Assembly: GCA_031267135.1 (NCBI GenBank)
Contig: JAIRZQ010000153.1
Span: 1 to 53,165 of the forward strand
DNA: 53,165 nucleotides
Direction of reading: 5' to 3'
Source of the DNA: Prevotellaceae bacterium
GTDB taxonomy: Bacteria; Bacteroidota; Bacteroidia; Bacteroidales; UBA932
In this document: positions 51,313 to 53,165 of the stretch, piece by piece
Layout: each line of letters begins with the position of its first letter
Position numbering within the stretch: position 1 is the stretch's first letter
The notes under the pieces: model-generated
The model's input: only the letters and a program-made list of their open reading frames with translations
Database searches by the model: none
Told to the model about the DNA's origin: nothing
Position numbers and translations under genes: made by a program

Positions 51313-53165
51313 ATGAAAAGAACAATCTTACTATCGTTTATCCTCCTTTACGGATGGTCGCTGCAGGCGGCGGTGCGCCTGCCCAGGCTAATCGGCGACG
51401 GCATGGTGCTGCAGCGCGACACGAAGCTCAACATCTGGGGCTGGGCAGACCCGGGCGAAACCGTCCGCCTGACGTTTAACAAAACAACAGTCAGGACGAC
51501 TGCCGACGCGGCCGGCCACTGGGAAGTGTCGCTGCCGGCGCAGAAGGCCGGCGGGCCGTATGCCATGCGGATTAATAACATTACGCTAAATGATATTCTG
51601 GTGGGCGACGTGTGGGTGTGCTCCGGACAGTCGAACATGGAGACGCCCATGGAGCGCGTGCTGGAACGATATACCGACGAAGCGGCGGCGGCAAATAACC
51701 CGCAGGTGCATTTCTTCGTCATCCCGCATATCTATGCTGTCGGCGGCGCACAGGACGACCTCTCCGCCGGCGAATGGAAGGCGGTAACGCCCGACAATAT
51801 AAAGCCGCTCTCGGCGCTGGCTTATTTCTATGCGCAGGAACTGCATAGCCTCTACAAGGTGCCGCAGGGCATCATCCAGTCGGCGGTGGGCGGCTCGGCC
51901 ATTGAGGCGTGGTTGAGCGAAGACGTGTTGAAACATTACCCGAAATACTGGCATGCCGCACAGCCGGACGAAAGAACGGAGCGCGCGCCGGAGGCGGGAA
52001 ACCGTCCCGCCGGCGCGGCGTTTCGTCCCCCGGTGATACCGGACGAGGGACAGGGCAAATGGCACCTGCCGGATATCGACATGACGGACTGGAAACCAAT
52101 GGACTTGCCGGGCTACTGGGCTGACAAGGGGCTGGGCGCGGTGAACGGCGTATTCTGGTTTCGTAAAAACATCACCGTTCCCGCCGGGCTGGCAGGACAG
52201 GAAGCCACGCTGCGGCTCGGCTGCATCGTAAATTCCGACTCGGCGTGGGTGAATGGCGCGTTTGTAGGAACGACCGGCTATCAGTATCCGCCGCGCATTT
52301 ACAAAGTGCCGGCGGGCGTGCTGAAAGCGGGGGAAAATGTCATCAGCCTTCGCGTGACAAGTCCTGTCGGGCGCGGCGGCTTTGTGGAAGACAAGCCCTT
52401 CAGGCTGAATATCGGCAAGGAAACGATGGAACTGGCGGGGAAATGGCAGTATCGCATCGGTGCAACGTATCCCGCATTCTTCATGCCGCCACAGGCGCCG
52501 GCGTTTCGTAACAGGCTGCAGGTGCTGTACGACGGCATGATTGCGCCGCTGGTCAAATATCCCGTCAAAGGCGTGCTGTGGTATCAGGGAGAGTCGAACA
52601 CGGGACGGGCGCAGGAATACGCCCCGCTGTTCTCCGAGCTGGTCGGCGACTGGCGCAGCAAGTGGAATAAGCCCAACCTGCCGTTCCTCTACGTGCAGCT
52701 TCCCAACTTTATGACTCCCGACGTGGCGCCGCCGCAGGAAAGCGACTGGGCAAACCTTCGCGAAGTGCAGCGCAAAGCCCTCGCTGTGGTTCCGAATACC
52801 GGCATGGCGGTAACCATTGACCTCGGCGAATGGAACGACATTCACCCACTCAACAAGAAAGACGTCGGGCACCGGCTGGTGTTGCAGGCTCGCTGGCTGG
52901 TGTTCGGCGAAAAGAATATCGTGGCTTCGGGTCCCCTTTATAGCGGCGTAACCGTGCGCGGCGACAGTCTGGTGGTGTCGTTCACTGAAACAGGCAGCGG
53001 ACTGACGAATGGAGAATTGGCAGACGCCACAGCTAATACTCAATTCGTATCAGGGTTTGCCATCTCTGCCGACGGCAAAAACTTTGCATGGGCGAATGCC
53101 CGAATAGAAGGTAACACAGTGGTAGTATGGCACGACTTTATCAAGCGCCCGACGGCAGTACGGTA
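51313..53165 (+). CDS. Second SGNH acetylxylan/sialate O-acetylesterase-like enzyme (3' end outside window)
   Basis: The frame from ATG 51313 stays open to the window end, about 617 codons. A signal peptide (ILLSFILLYGWSLQAA) is followed by the SGNH block with Ser107 (GDVWVCSGQSNME), an inserted jelly-roll module (WKPMDLPGYW, GVFWFRKNITVP, LRLGCIVNSDSAWVNGAF), LWYQGESNTGRAQEY and Asp509/His511 (GEWNDIHPLNKKDVG). It is co-linear with the esterase at 28399-30324, including the inserted module, but GC-richer with different codon choice, so the two are probably not a recent duplication. It starts 78 bp after the GH115-CE15 gene, with an inverted repeat in the gap. It probably removes acetyl groups from xylan fragments, complementing the glucuronidase. 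By comparison with its homologue only about 20-25 residues are missing. Confidence 0.9.
   Translation, partial: MKRTILLSFILLYGWSLQAAVRLPRLIGDGMVLQRDTKLNIWGWADPGETVRLTFNKTTVRTTADAAGHWEVSLPAQKAGGPYAMRINNITLNDILVGDVWVCSGQSNMETPMERVLERYTDEAAAANNPQVHFFVIPHIYAVGGAQDDLSAGEWKAVTPDNIKPLSALAYFYAQELHSLYKVPQGIIQSAVGGSAIEAWLSEDVLKHYPKYWHAAQPDERTERAPEAGNRPAGAAFRPPVIPDEGQGKWHLPDIDMTDWKPMDLPGYWADKGLGAVNGVFWFRKNITVPAGLAGQEATLRLGCIVNSDSAWVNGAFVGTTGYQYPPRIYKVPAGVLKAGENVISLRVTSPVGRGGFVEDKPFRLNIGKETMELAGKWQYRIGATYPAFFMPPQAPAFRNRLQVLYDGMIAPLVKYPVKGVLWYQGESNTGRAQEYAPLFSELVGDWRSKWNKPNLPFLYVQLPNFMTPDVAPPQESDWANLREVQRKALAVVPNTGMAVTIDLGEWNDIHPLNKKDVGHRLVLQARWLVFGEKNIVASGPLYSGVTVRGDSLVVSFTETGSGLTNGELADATANTQFVSGFAISADGKNFAWANARIEGNTVVVWHDFIKRPTAVR

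Noticed and set aside
1-53165. tRNA, rRNA, transposase or prophage genes
   Set aside because: No cloverleaf-like sequence, rRNA stretch or transposase/integrase motif was seen on either strand by eye.

Overview
The window looks like a chromosomal piece of a Bacteroidales (Bacteroidota) genome. The evidence is a SusC/SusD pair with a hybrid two-component regulator, many lipobox signal peptides, Bacteroidota-type TAnnTTTG promoter elements, AT-rich intergenic filler and a type IX secretion (T9SS) C-terminal sorting domain. The T9SS signal makes Bacteroides itself less likely. A T9SS-bearing gut or environmental Bacteroidales is a reasonable guess, but the genus cannot be read from this sequence.

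Region 1 (1-17.9 kb, all + strand) is an accessory cell-envelope locus. It opens inside a large protein whose C-terminus looks like a polymorphic toxin, followed 16 bp later by a very AT-rich candidate immunity gene. Next come a 1502-residue beta-rich exported protein of unknown function, a fibronectin-III-like protein, a leucine-rich-repeat lipoprotein with an EF-hand loop, an adhesin with SprB-like repeats and a T9SS tail, a lipoprotein with three PKD-like domains and an outer-membrane beta-barrel. The spacers hold several families of repeats. Base composition shifts sharply along the locus, which suggests mosaic assembly.

Region 2 (18.1-21.8 kb, + strand) is a short housekeeping island: an uncharacterised membrane-anchored protein, dnaN (beta clamp), a DnaQ-like exonuclease with an ExoX-like tail, and a fumarylacetoacetase-fold protein that appears to have lost its metal-binding glutamates.

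Region 3 (21.8-53.2 kb) is a glucuronoarabinoxylan utilisation locus. On the - strand, in transcription order, are susC, susD, GH43-CBM6, GH9, an HU-like DNA-binding protein, GH43, an SGNH acetylesterase, a GPH-family transporter, GH10, GH43 and GH3. On the + strand are the hybrid two-component regulator, a fused GH115-CE15 enzyme and a second acetylesterase that runs off the right edge. In the inferred pathway the GH10 lipoprotein cuts xylan, SusCD import oligosaccharides, esterases and GH115/CE15 remove acetyl and (lignin-linked) glucuronate groups, GH43/GH3 enzymes remove arabinose and xylose, and the GPH carrier crosses the inner membrane.

The most interesting items are the GH115-CE15 fusion in a GC-rich cassette; two 23-bp tandem arrays with related sequence and different but stem-preserving hairpins, each just upstream of a glycosidase gene; the toxin/immunity end of the envelope locus; and the mosaic adhesin region.
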